The translations under genes were made by a program, and so were the position numbers. The notes under the pieces are model-generated. The model saw only the letters and a list, made by a program, of their open reading frames with translations. It was not told where the DNA came from and made no database searches. Shown here one piece after another: positions 1 to 6,818 of a DNA stretch of 10,309 nt. The DNA comes from Acidobacteriaceae bacterium. Lineage in GTDB: Bacteria; Acidobacteriota; Terriglobia; Terriglobales; Acidobacteriaceae. Location of the stretch: assembly GCA_003140785.1 (NCBI GenBank), contig PLKY01000199.1, forward strand, positions 4,295 to 14,603, written 5' to 3'. Numbering within the stretch: the first letter of the stretch is position 1; every line of letters begins with the position of its first letter.

Positions 1-335
1 GGTCTCCAATGCGGGGCGAAGTGGAGGGCCATGAGCGCTGAGCCGGACATTGCGCCGAGCAACTGCGCCGACCAGAAGCTCAGCAGGTGCGAGTAGTCTC
101 CGCTGATGACGGCGCTGGCAAGGGAGATGGCAGGGTTCAAATGCGCGCCCGGACTCCCGAAGGCTTGCGCGACGAGCACCCCGCAGAGCACGGCGATGGC
201 CCAGCCTGTGGCGACGACCATCCATCCAGCATCGGCTGCGTAGGATTTGCGCAGCGTGACGTTGGCATTGACGCCGTTGCCGAGCAGGATGAGAACCAGG
301 GTGCCCAGATACTCGCCGAACCAGACAGAATGCAT
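1..335 (-). CDS. glpF: Aquaglyceroporin (MIP family, GlpF-like), N-terminal part, cut by window edge
   Basis: Major intrinsic protein channel of the inner membrane, most like glycerol facilitators that let glycerol and other small neutral solutes diffuse in. Translating the reverse strand from the ATG at 335-333 gives 111 open codons to the window edge. The start GEYLGTLVLILLGNGVNANV is typical of the first transmembrane helix of GlpF-type proteins, a second hydrophobic helix follows (about residues 40-60), and the first pore signature HLNPAIS has its NPA box at residues 67-69, where GlpF has it. A purine-rich Shine-Dalgarno (AAGGAAG) lies just upstream of the ATG. The second NPA box, which would separate glycerol from water channels (NPARD in GlpF), lies outside the window, so substrate is inferred. 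The gene lies 178 bp downstream of the nucleoside permease gene on the same strand; no terminator or promoter is convincing in that gap. Confidence 0.88.
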   Translation of the reverse strand, partial: MHSVWFGEYLGTLVLILLGNGVNANVTLRKSYAADAGWMVVATGWAIAVLCGVLVAQAFGSPGAHLNPAISLASAVISGDYSHLLSFWSAQLLGAMSGSALMALHFAPHWR

Positions 336-513
336 CGAATCTTCCTTGCAGTCCATTGCCGCAGGCGAATAGCGCGCTGCCAGCATGCGATCAATGGATC
401 ATTTTGCGGAACTCAAGCATTGTGCATGTTGGGGGTTGTCTTCGCCAAGTCCGTGGTCTCACGCGGTGGGCTAATCGCGAGTGGAGTGTCCTCAGAGGCT
501 GCAGAGGGCCGTC

Positions 514-1587
514 TCATTTCTGCGGCGATTGCGCTCCTTCAGCACTGATGGCTGCATTCGCATACCTGGGCCAGTTGGAGAGCAGTTCGTGCACGATCGT
601 GTGTCCCACGGTGTACGCCGCTTCGAGCGACGGCAGATAAGCGCTGTACGCGCCGATTCGCTGGCGGGCGAGGCTGTCAGCGGCGCTCATGCCGCGGGGC
701 TGCTGGTCGAAGTTGCTCACCGTGCGCAGCACGAGAATGCGCTGCCAATCGATGCGGCCTGCGTTGGCGAGGTTTTTCAGGGAGAGCAGGGTCCCGGTGT
801 CTTCCATTGCGGTGGTGACGAACTGGCCCTGACCGCCGGTGAAGTAGGGAACCCACTCCGAGGCCCAGGCGTCGAAGAGCTTGCCATGCCAGTAGGTCGA
901 TGAGGAGATTTCGTCGCCGAGCATGACGAAGGGCGGACGCTGCGCGGCTGCTCCGTCGAATTCGACGCGGATCTGCTTGAGCTTATCGGGATCCGCGAGA
1001 GGGATGGAGCGCGTCAGGTTGAATGCCCATTCGGCGAGGCCGCTGTTCAGCGCGTAAACCTGCCCCTCAAGAGGTGCGGCGGGCGGCTCATAAGGACGGG
1101 TCTTGCGTAGAGGGATGTAGCCGGTGGACCAGTCGGGGGGAATTTCGCGCGCATCAATCTCGTAGCCGAGGTCGCCATCGACGACCCAGCGTGCCCAGGC
1201 TGCGGAGCCCAGCGAGATGCGCTCGGGGCTGCCACCGGCGATGCCTGCGATGAGCCAATAGGCATGCGTCAGATCGAAACGCGGATCGAGGCCGAGCGCC
1301 ATGATGGTTGCAGCGGCGTGTGCGGTGCCCTGGCCGATGAGAACGGCCATTTCGCCGTCGGCGTTCATACGCGCGGAGTGATACGCGGCGGGAAGCGGAT
1401 AAACGCGGTCGAGGTGATCGCGCTCGACCCAGTACTGTAGCTCGCCGGGCTGATCGCCGGTGTCCTCGCCAACTTCAAACATGGCGACCACCACAATTCT
1501 GACGGGAATGGGCTTTGACTTCGCGGCGCATGGAGCGGCGAAGGCGGCGAACAGCGCGCAACTGAAGAAGATTCGGGAGCGGATCAT
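514..1587 (-). CDS. Secreted purine nucleoside permease (NUP family, nucleoside phosphorylase-like)
   Basis: A 357-residue protein matching the NUP family (Pfam PF06516), named for the Candida purine nucleoside permease but related in fold to nucleoside phosphorylases; the bacterial members are poorly characterised. Residues 1-22 form a signal peptide (basic start, hydrophobic FFSCALFAAFAAP core, A-A before K23), so the mature protein should be periplasmic. Family-like segments are the IVVVAMFEVGEDTGD opening of the first strand (about 31-45), the GQGTAHAAATIMALGLDPRFDLTHAY block (about 85-110), IAGIAGGSPE (about 113-121), and later GDEISSSTYWHG and TTAMEDTGTLLSL. A longer start about 21 codons upstream is open, but the ATG at 1587 places the signal peptide at the N terminus; neither has a clear Shine-Dalgarno. 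Transcribed away from the isoaspartyl peptidase gene across a 92 bp gap. Family call firm; whether it transports or cleaves nucleosides cannot be read from the sequence. Confidence 0.9.
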   Translation of the reverse strand: MIRSRIFFSCALFAAFAAPCAAKSKPIPVRIVVVAMFEVGEDTGDQPGELQYWVERDHLDRVYPLPAAYHSARMNADGEMAVLIGQGTAHAAATIMALGLDPRFDLTHAYWLIAGIAGGSPERISLGSAAWARWVVDGDLGYEIDAREIPPDWSTGYIPLRKTRPYEPPAAPLEGQVYALNSGLAEWAFNLTRSIPLADPDKLKQIRVEFDGAAAQRPPFVMLGDEISSSTYWHGKLFDAWASEWVPYFTGGQGQFVTTAMEDTGTLLSLKNLANAGRIDWQRILVLRTVSNFDQQPRGMSAADSLARQRIGAYSAYLPSLEAAYTVGHTIVHELLSNWPRYANAAISAEGAQSPQK

Positions 1588-1664
1588 GTTTGATAGTGAT
1601 GGTATCGGAGGACGGCAGAGAACAGAAGACGGAAGACAGGGATCAGCCAAGCGTTGCGGTATAC

Positions 1665-1677
1665 AAGGGAGGAGGGG
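1665..1677 (+). promoter_or_regulatory. Strong Shine-Dalgarno that fixes the asparaginase start
   Basis: The run AAGGGAGGAGGGG ends two bases before the ATG at 1680 and contains GGAGG at good spacing. It is by far the clearest ribosome binding site in the window and selects 1680 over open in-frame codons as far upstream as 1590. It also serves, at longer spacing, the second ATG at 1686. Confidence 0.75.
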
Positions 1678-1679
1678 CG

Positions 1680-2765
1680 ATGCGGATGAGAGAGACGGTG
1701 AAACGGCTGATGATGATCGCTATGGGGGCGGCAGCGATGACTGCGGCGGCACAACAGACAAATGTGACAGTTGATCGCCATTGGGCGATTGTGGTGCATG
1801 GCGGTGCAGGTGTGATCGAGCGCGCAAAGCTCGGGCCAGATGGCGACAGCGGCTATCGCGCAGGGCTCAAGGCCGCAATTGAAGCCGGAGCGAAGGTGCT
1901 GGATCAGGGCGGATCTTCGCTCGACGCAGTCGAAGCTGCGATTCATGTTCTAGAAGACGATCCGCTGTTCAACGCAGGCCGGGGTGCAGTCTTCACTTCT
2001 GAAGGAAAGAACGAGATGGACTCGGCCATCATGGACGGGGCCACGCTGAAGGCAGGAGCAGTCGCCGGCGTTACGCGGACGCGGCACCCCATCAGCCTGG
2101 CACGCGCAGTCATGGAGAAATCTCCCTACGTGATGATGATCGGGCATGGCGCGGATGACCTTGGCGCGAGCAGCGGCCTTGAGCAGGAGCCCCCCAGCTT
2201 CTTCTTCACAGAGAGCCGCTGGCAGTCGCTAGTGAAGCAACTTACGAAGGAAGGGAAGCCGGTTCCTCCGCGACCAGCGGGTGTGCCTCCGGAGGGCAAG
2301 GTTGTGCCGGTCGCGCAAATGGAGGAGTCGGTTGATTCGCATTTATACGGCACGGTGGGCGTGGTTGCGCTCGACCGCAAGGGCAATATCGCCGCCGGTA
2401 CTTCCACGGGCGGTTTGCAAGGCAAGCTGCCGGGGCGCGTAGGCGATTCGCCGATTATCGGCGCGGGGACGTATGCGTCCAATCAATCGTGCGCGGTTTC
2501 GGCCACGGGCACGGGAGAGTATTTTATTCGGCTCGGTGTCGCGCGCGAGGTTTGCAATCTGGTGTTCTTCAAAGGCATGACGGTGCAGCAGGCTGCCGAT
2601 CAGGTGATCCATAAAGAACTGGACGCGCTGCACGGCGACGGCGGCGTGATCGCGATTACACCGGACGGTCAGTTAGCGTGGAGCTTTAATACGCCTGGCA
2701 TGTTTCGCGCGCGGCTAACCGAGGGCGGCAAGGTTGAGGTGGGAGTGTACGCCGACGAGCCGTAG
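1680..2765 (+). CDS. iaaA: Exported isoaspartyl peptidase / type III L-asparaginase (Ntn hydrolase)
   Basis: A 361-residue Ntn-hydrolase that cleaves beta-aspartyl (isoaspartyl) peptides and L-asparagine. Visible motifs: VVHGGAG (H40-G44), NAGRGAVF (98-105), the self-cleavage site HLYGTVG with G224/T225, and TSTGG (241-245), PGRVGDSP (251-258) and TGTGE (276-280). Compared with E. coli IaaA, T225, T243, T276 and G277 correspond to T179, T197, T230 and G231, and R253 to the substrate arginine, so all key residues are present; autocleavage should release a beta subunit starting at T225. Residues 1-25 look like a signal peptide (MRMRETVKRL, then a Met/Ala core ending TAAAQ), so it probably acts in the periplasm, unlike the cytoplasmic E. 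coli enzyme. The proline-rich stretch 193-210 is the usual disordered end of the alpha subunit. Divergent from the secreted NUP protein. Family call secure; export is inferred. Confidence 0.95.
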   Translation: MRMRETVKRLMMIAMGAAAMTAAAQQTNVTVDRHWAIVVHGGAGVIERAKLGPDGDSGYRAGLKAAIEAGAKVLDQGGSSLDAVEAAIHVLEDDPLFNAGRGAVFTSEGKNEMDSAIMDGATLKAGAVAGVTRTRHPISLARAVMEKSPYVMMIGHGADDLGASSGLEQEPPSFFFTESRWQSLVKQLTKEGKPVPPRPAGVPPEGKVVPVAQMEESVDSHLYGTVGVVALDRKGNIAAGTSTGGLQGKLPGRVGDSPIIGAGTYASNQSCAVSATGTGEYFIRLGVAREVCNLVFFKGMTVQQAADQVIHKELDALHGDGGVIAITPDGQLAWSFNTPGMFRARLTEGGKVEVGVYADEP

Positions 2766-2829
2766 AGAACGTGAGGTCGCACCAACATTCTTTTTCAGTC
2801 TTGATTCGGGCGTTTTAAGGAAGGTGCGC

Positions 2830-3444
2830 TCAGCGGAATGCGTCCATGAGAAGACTTACATAGGTGCGTCGGCGAAGCAGGTCCCCTAGGTCTGGCTGAT
2901 TGTCATCCCATTGAAAATGCATTTGCCGGAAGACCCAGCGATCATCCTCGCGGGTTAGGATCGCTGTAAAGCGTATAGGCCGATTGCGGTTTTTCCATCG
3001 GACAGACCCAATTGTCGCAATCCAAGCGGTGTTTCCCGCAGACCAGACGAGGGAGCGATCTGCATCAAATTGCAAGTCGCCCCAATGACGCCAATCGTTC
3101 TCAATGAACTGCTGAGCACTTGTTGCGCCCCGCACCCACTCCCCCGTTCCTCCGTCGGTTCCAAGGATCAGGACATCGCCGTCCTTCGGGAAGATTCTGT
3201 GCGCCAAAGTGGCCAGTTTTTTGGGATCACGCTCGGTGTAACCATCCTGAAGAGCGTGCAGAGATTCCACAACATCCTTCCGGACGGCGCTCGGCGCGCT
3301 TCCAGGTTGAGTGAGTTCCATTTGGCGAAGGGAGTCTGTCGAACTGGTCTTGAGATGAAGAGAGACGGCACAGCCGAGGGCGAAGCCGATGAGCGCGATT
3401 GACACAACGGCCGAAAGAAAGAGCGCTTTGCTGCGGGCAGACAC
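2830..3444 (-). CDS. Membrane-anchored SnoaL/NTF2-like protein of unknown function
   Basis: A 204-residue protein with one hydrophobic segment at residues 7-29, acting as an uncleaved anchor or signal peptide, followed by a polar linker (30-55) and a domain of about 130 residues that reads as SnoaL-like/NTF2-like (cone-shaped alpha+beta fold). Supporting features are the opening helix VVESLHALQDGYTERDPKKL, the strand VLILGTDG, the GEWVRGATSAQQFIENDW helix and the closing strands IRFTAILTREDDRWVFRQMHFQW, typical of the SnoaL_3 group. Such domains bind small molecules or serve as protein modules; no catalytic residue can be assigned. The start is GTG at 3444, chosen because a GAGG Shine-Dalgarno sits seven bases upstream. 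It is convergent with the asparaginase gene (64 bp gap, no good terminator) and divergent from the DinB gene. The domain call rests on pattern recognition only. Confidence 0.78.
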   Translation of the reverse strand: MSARSKALFLSAVVSIALIGFALGCAVSLHLKTSSTDSLRQMELTQPGSAPSAVRKDVVESLHALQDGYTERDPKKLATLAHRIFPKDGDVLILGTDGGTGEWVRGATSAQQFIENDWRHWGDLQFDADRSLVWSAGNTAWIATIGSVRWKNRNRPIRFTAILTREDDRWVFRQMHFQWDDNQPDLGDLLRRRTYVSLLMDAFR

Positions 3445-3576
3445 CTTGCGTCCTCGCGATGCGTAGCGAAGCGATCAATCCACGACCATCCATCGCGATG
3501 TATGCGACTTCTGTGGAGGTTTGCGTCGAATCGCTACTTTAGCGTAGCATCCTGGTTTTTTCTGCGATATTCCCCA

Positions 3577-3605
3577 TTGGATGTAGGCGCTTCAACTACT
3601 ACACT
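3577..3605 (+). promoter_or_regulatory. Possible promoter giving a leaderless DinB transcript
   Basis: TTGGAT at 3577-3582 and TACACT at 3600-3605 are separated by 17 bases, and the ATG of the DinB gene begins eight bases after the TACACT box. Transcription would then start on or next to the ATG. No Shine-Dalgarno precedes that ATG, which fits a leaderless message. Matches to the sigma-70 consensus are only partial, so this is tentative. Confidence 0.35.
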
Positions 3606-3612
3606 TTTCGAT

Positions 3613-4161
3613 ATGGCGCTTCAATTCACGACGTCCTATATCGAGGATTCGCTGGCAGTCTTTCGCTATTACAAGAAGCTGGCCGAGCGCGCGATGGAGC
3701 AAGTGACTGACGAACAGCTCTTCGAGGTGCTCGACTGCGAGGCCAACTCGATTGCGATCATCGTGAAGCATATGGCGGGCAACATGCGATCGCGCTGGAC
3801 CGATTTCCTGACCACGGATGGAGAAAAGCCGAATCGCAATCGCGATAGCGAATTTGCCGATCCGTCGGCGACGCGTGCGGCGCTGCTGGCGGAGTGGGAG
3901 GACGGTTGGAGCCGCTTGTTTGGCGCAATTGAACCGCTGACGGACGCCGATCTTGGGCGCAAAGTTACGATCCGCGGTGAAGCGCATTCGGTGATGCAGG
4001 CGATCAATCGGCAGTTGGCACATTACCCACATCACGTTGGACAGATTGTGCTACTGGCGAAACATTTTGCCTGCGAGCACTGGCAATCGTTGAGCGTGCC
4101 CCGCAACAAGTCGGCGGAGTTCAATCGTAAAGTCGCTGCGAGAGAAGCGAGCCAGCGATAA
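3613..4161 (+). CDS. DinB-fold protein, DUF1572 family
   Basis: A 182-residue all-helical protein of the DUF1572 branch of the DinB/YfiT four-helix superfamily. Members bind one divalent metal with three histidines, and some act as thiol-dependent transferases; the function of this branch is unknown. The start YIEDSLAVFRYYKKLAERAM and the block IAIIVKHMAGNMRSRWTDFL are typical. The likely metal ligands are all present: H53 in VKHMAGNM, and H137 and H141 in HYPHHVGQIV. The acidic region with GEKPNRNRDSEF (about 75-86) matches the usual second-helix loop. The reading frame stays open upstream to about 3502, but the added residues are unlike the family and homology begins at MALQF, so ATG 3613 is preferred. 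It lacks a Shine-Dalgarno. The gene converges on rubrerythrin with only 9 bp between the stop codons. No signal peptide: cytoplasmic. Confidence 0.88.
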   Translation: MALQFTTSYIEDSLAVFRYYKKLAERAMEQVTDEQLFEVLDCEANSIAIIVKHMAGNMRSRWTDFLTTDGEKPNRNRDSEFADPSATRAALLAEWEDGWSRLFGAIEPLTDADLGRKVTIRGEAHSVMQAINRQLAHYPHHVGQIVLLAKHFACEHWQSLSVPRNKSAEFNRKVAAREASQR

Positions 4162-4170
4162 AGGCTGCTC

Positions 4171-4776
4171 CTAGCGAAATACTTCGAATTTATCCCAGGA
4201 CAAATTGCACACCGGGCATCGTTCGTGTTCTTCCGGCGACTCCGAGGTGTATCCGCACGCCGCGCAGACATAGAAATCGCTTGGAGTTCCTACCCATGCG
4301 TCTTCTTTCCCGGCCTCGACCAGAGCGATGGCTTGGGTGTAGAGCCGAGCATGGGTCTTCTCCGCTTCCATAGCCCATCTGAAGGTCCGGATCGCGGCGG
4401 TGTTCTCGTGTTCGTTGGCCTCTTTAATGAAATCCGGATACATGGAGTCGATCTCAAATTGCTCCCCGGCCAGTGCCGTCTTGAGATTCTCAAGCGTTGT
4501 TTTCACGTCCACTGGTTCGATCTCGCAGCTGGCCTCGCCGCCTAACTGGCGAATGACGCGAGCGTGGTTCGCAGCGTGGATTTGCTCGGCCTGAGCAGCA
4601 GCGCGAAACAGGCTGGCTGCTCCGTGCCACCCGTCGGCGTCGGCCTTGACGGCGAAAGCAATGTATTTGGCGTTGGCGTTCGACTCTCCTTCAAAGGCAG
4701 CAAGTAGATTCGAGATGGTTGTGGCGTTTTCAGCTGGAATTGTCGGCAACGTTTTCCTCCCAGACACCGATTTCAT
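4171..4776 (-). CDS. Rubrerythrin
   Basis: A 201-residue non-haem iron protein that reduces hydrogen peroxide to water in the cytoplasm. The N-terminal ferritin-like four-helix domain carries the diiron ligands E31, E64, H67 (EQIH), E105, E108, E139 and H142 (EKTH); their spacing matches Desulfovibrio rubrerythrin (E20, E53, H56, E94, E97, E127, H130) almost exactly. The C-terminal rubredoxin-like domain (about 168-201) has two CxxC knuckles, C171/C174 and C187/C190, for one iron. The domain order is the classical one. The ATG at 4776 is chosen: the frame is open upstream to a TTG near 4872, but that would run through the terminator hairpin of the neighbouring protease gene and add an atypical N terminus. 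No Shine-Dalgarno is evident. Electron donors are not encoded nearby. Confidence 0.95.
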   Translation of the reverse strand: MKSVSGRKTLPTIPAENATTISNLLAAFEGESNANAKYIAFAVKADADGWHGAASLFRAAAQAEQIHAANHARVIRQLGGEASCEIEPVDVKTTLENLKTALAGEQFEIDSMYPDFIKEANEHENTAAIRTFRWAMEAEKTHARLYTQAIALVEAGKEDAWVGTPSDFYVCAACGYTSESPEEHERCPVCNLSWDKFEVFR

Positions 4777-4815
4777 CGTAGGGTCGTAGGCAGGAATCGC
4801 GATGTGATCGTGAGT

Positions 4816-4847
4816 ACAAACAGGAAAGGCACCCGTCACCGGATGCC
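4816..4847 (-). terminator. Intrinsic terminator after the S41 protease gene
   Basis: On the minus strand the arms GGCATCC (4847-4841) and GGGTGCC (4834-4828) pair over 7 bp with one G-T wobble around a 6-base loop, followed by TTTCCTGTTTGT. It lies about 40 bases downstream of the protease stop codon and before the rubrerythrin start, which separates the two same-strand genes into different transcripts. Confidence 0.6.
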
Positions 4848-4887
4848 TTCTGTTCTTAACTATTTCTAACAATTCCGGGCTGGGGAG

Positions 4888-6522
4888 TTATGGCTGAGCG
4901 GCGGCCGAACCCTGGCCGGATGCGTTGCGAGCTTCAGCTTTCTGCGCCAGAACTTTGTGCGCGCTGTCTTCGAGGGCTTGCGCTTCAGGCAGGAAGGACA
5001 AGGCTTTCTGGATCATTGGATCCCAATCGGCCATGGCACGCAACCCTTGCAACTGGCCGAACTGGCTGGTAATGATGTACTGCCGGATGCTGACCTTCAA
5101 CCAGTCGGATACGCCATTGATGTCGTTGTCGGTCCAGGCGATGTTCTGCGAAGTGAGGAACTGTTTGAAGCCGCTCATGACTGCGTCGTCGACTTGGAAG
5201 TTTTTGTCGACCGAGCGATTGGCAAGGTAGTGAGCGGCGAAGTGGAAGAACGCCGCCTTGTAGATCAGCTCGTCCTGGAAGTCGTTGCTCTTCGGCGCTT
5301 CGACCTTTTCATCTGGAGTGATGCCGCCGCCGCCGTACACCGTGCGGCCGGAATCGGTCATCTTCACTTCGCGATTGGTCGAATCGGCGGCCGAGGCACC
5401 TGCGTGGTTGTAGTAGTAGTCGTAAAGGGAAACGCCCGTGTAGTTCCGCTGGATGAGGCGGCCCGACGGCGTGTAGTAGTGATAGGTCGTCAGGGCGAGA
5501 CCAGTGTTCTCACTCAGATTGTAGACAGTCTGCACAAGGCCTTTTCCGAAGGTGGTTTCGCCAGCGATCAGAGCGCGATCGTGGTCCTGCAACGCGCCGG
5601 AGACGATTTCCGCGGCCGAGGCGGTATTGCGGTTTACCAGGACAACGATGGGGAAGGTTTTGCCGTCGTTGCCATGACTGGCTGTGTAGACCTGATCGGG
5701 ATAGGCACGTCCACGCTGTGAAACGATGGTTTGTCCCTTGGTCAACAGATGGTCGCAGACCTCGACAGCCTGGCTGAGCAAGCCTCCCGGGTTATTGCGC
5801 AGGTCGAAGACGAGGCCATGCAGGTTGCTGAAGCCGTCGACGGCATCCACGACTTCCTGCGCGGTAGTCTCCTGGAATTGCGTGAGGTGGATGTACCCGA
5901 TGCCGGGCTTGATCTCGTAAGCGAGATCGACGGAGGGATGCGGAATCTCATCGCGCACCAGGTCGAAGACGAGCGGCTTGGCCTGGCCTTCGCGAATCAT
6001 GGTGACCTGAACGTGCGTGCCTTTGGGACCCTTGAGAGCCTTAGCCACCAGGTCGGAACTCATGCCGTCTGCCGACTTGCCATCAATGGCCGAGATCACG
6101 TCGCCGGGACGAATGCCGGCGCGGAAAGACGGCGTGTTCTCATACGGCGTGATGACGAAGACTTTAGCGCCTTGCTGCTGGATGACCATGCCCACACCGT
6201 AATAGTGGCCGCGCTGATCTTCGCGCATCTTGGCGTAGGACTTGGGGTCGTAGAAATTAGAGTGGGGATCGAGAACACGCAGCATGCCGGGGATGGCGCC
6301 GTCGTAGATGGCGGTGTCGGCCTTGTCGCCGTTAATCGGCTCGGCGTAATTCTGTTCCACCAAGGCGTAGACATCGGTGAAAGTCTTCAGGCTGTCGCGA
6401 ATCTGGCTTTCGTCCTGCGACGACTGAGCGCCAACCTTGCGCTGCATCACGCTGCCCACAACGGCACAGACGACGAAGAAGAGAACGAGGGTAAAAAGGG
6501 CCCTGCGGGCGCGTGGGGTCAT
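4888..6522 (-). CDS. Carboxy-terminal processing protease (S41 family, CtpA/Prc-like)
   Basis: A 544-residue serine protease that trims or degrades exported proteins from their C termini. Residues 8-25 are a hydrophobic signal or anchor, so it acts in the periplasm. A short helical region (about 38-85) precedes the PDZ domain (about 107-185, including GVGMVI and RPGDVISAIDG), which recognises substrate C termini. The catalytic domain follows: GYIHLTQF (209-216), LRNNPGG (241-247), the catalytic serine S302 in NTASAAE and the lysine K327 in TFGKG. The Ser-Lys spacing of 25 residues equals that of E. coli Prc (S452/K477). After about residue 385 comes a helical C-terminal extension without a clear domain, ending in an Ala/Gln-rich stretch. 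The ATG at 6522 has GGAGG about 12 bases upstream, a long spacing. Divergent from the SurA-like isomerase gene. Confidence 0.95.
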   Translation of the reverse strand: MTPRARRALFTLVLFFVVCAVVGSVMQRKVGAQSSQDESQIRDSLKTFTDVYALVEQNYAEPINGDKADTAIYDGAIPGMLRVLDPHSNFYDPKSYAKMREDQRGHYYGVGMVIQQQGAKVFVITPYENTPSFRAGIRPGDVISAIDGKSADGMSSDLVAKALKGPKGTHVQVTMIREGQAKPLVFDLVRDEIPHPSVDLAYEIKPGIGYIHLTQFQETTAQEVVDAVDGFSNLHGLVFDLRNNPGGLLSQAVEVCDHLLTKGQTIVSQRGRAYPDQVYTASHGNDGKTFPIVVLVNRNTASAAEIVSGALQDHDRALIAGETTFGKGLVQTVYNLSENTGLALTTYHYYTPSGRLIQRNYTGVSLYDYYYNHAGASAADSTNREVKMTDSGRTVYGGGGITPDEKVEAPKSNDFQDELIYKAAFFHFAAHYLANRSVDKNFQVDDAVMSGFKQFLTSQNIAWTDNDINGVSDWLKVSIRQYIITSQFGQLQGLRAMADWDPMIQKALSFLPEAQALEDSAHKVLAQKAEARNASGQGSAAAQP

Positions 6523-6595
6523 AGGCGGAAGGTACCTCCGGACGGCTGGTGCGATAGGCGTCTAGACAGGGCCGCGCAAGGCAGTCTTGGGCTAA

Positions 6596-6604
6596 AGTAT
6601 ACCA
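6596..6604 (-). promoter_or_regulatory. Extended -10 promoter for the S41 protease gene
   Basis: The minus strand reads TGGTATACT, an extended -10 element (TGN followed by TATACT, five of six matches to TATAAT). Transcription would begin near 6589, leaving a leader of about 67 bases before the ATG at 6522. No good -35 lies at 17 bases, as is common for extended -10 promoters. Confidence 0.5.
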
Positions 6605-6757
6605 CTCACTTATTTGACGGGACTGGTGGCATCCGGGATAGCGGAAACCGAAGGTTAGCGAGCTTGCGCCGGGATTTTGCGGGTTTCCTCGTTAGTTTTT
6701 CGCTGCTGCGGCGTATCAGGAGCGGAGAGAGAATCGCGCCGTTGCTATCCGGGCATT

Positions 6758-6763
6758 TACAAT
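6758..6763 (+). promoter_or_regulatory. -10 box (TACAAT) upstream of the SurA-like gene
   Basis: TACAAT matches the -10 consensus at five of six positions and sits 52 bases before the SurA-like ATG. No convincing -35 lies 16-18 bases upstream. An ATG begins exactly seven bases after the box, at 6771, so a transcript from here would start on or next to that codon. Confidence 0.4.
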
Positions 6764-6770
6764 GACGTCT

Positions 6771-6818
6771 ATGGTTCAGGGGACAATCGATTGCCGCCTG
6801 TCCAGATCCGGCCTATGA
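6771..6818 (+). CDS. Possible leaderless upstream ORF, 15 codons, overlapping the SurA-like start
   Basis: ATG at 6771 opens 15 codons (MVQGTIDCRLSRSGL) and stops at TGA 6816-6818, which overlaps the ATG of the SurA-like gene (6815-6817) as ATGA. The start lies seven bases after a good TACAAT -10 box, so the message could be leaderless. The SurA-like gene has no Shine-Dalgarno of its own, so a ribosome finishing this ORF could reinitiate there. This arrangement is seen directly; that it is translated or regulatory is inference. A chance ORF of this size is quite possible, and the peptide resembles nothing I know. Confidence 0.3.
   Translation: MVQGTIDCRLSRSGL

Noticed and set aside
2778..2828. 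Inverted repeat CGCACC...GGTGCG between the convergent asparaginase and SnoaL-like genes, considered as a two-way terminator.
   Set aside because: Only 6 bp of stem with a loop of about 39 bases and no adjacent T-tract on the correct side.
4777..4872. An upstream TTG start that would lengthen rubrerythrin by 32 residues.
   Set aside because: The extension would be read through the terminator hairpin of the preceding gene, and the family starts near the ATG at 4776.
6633..6753. Near-inverted pair CCGGGATAGC (6633-6642) and GCTATCCGGG (6744-6753) in the protease/chaperone intergenic region.
   Set aside because: Imperfect, about 100 bases apart and of a composition common in this GC-rich sequence; not enough to call an operator pair.
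5731..6765. A 344-codon open frame antisense to the S41 protease gene, and another of 254 codons at 4957-5721.
   Set aside because: The protease frame has clear domains and catalytic residues, while the antisense translations look like no known family. Long antisense frames are expected in GC-rich coding sequence.
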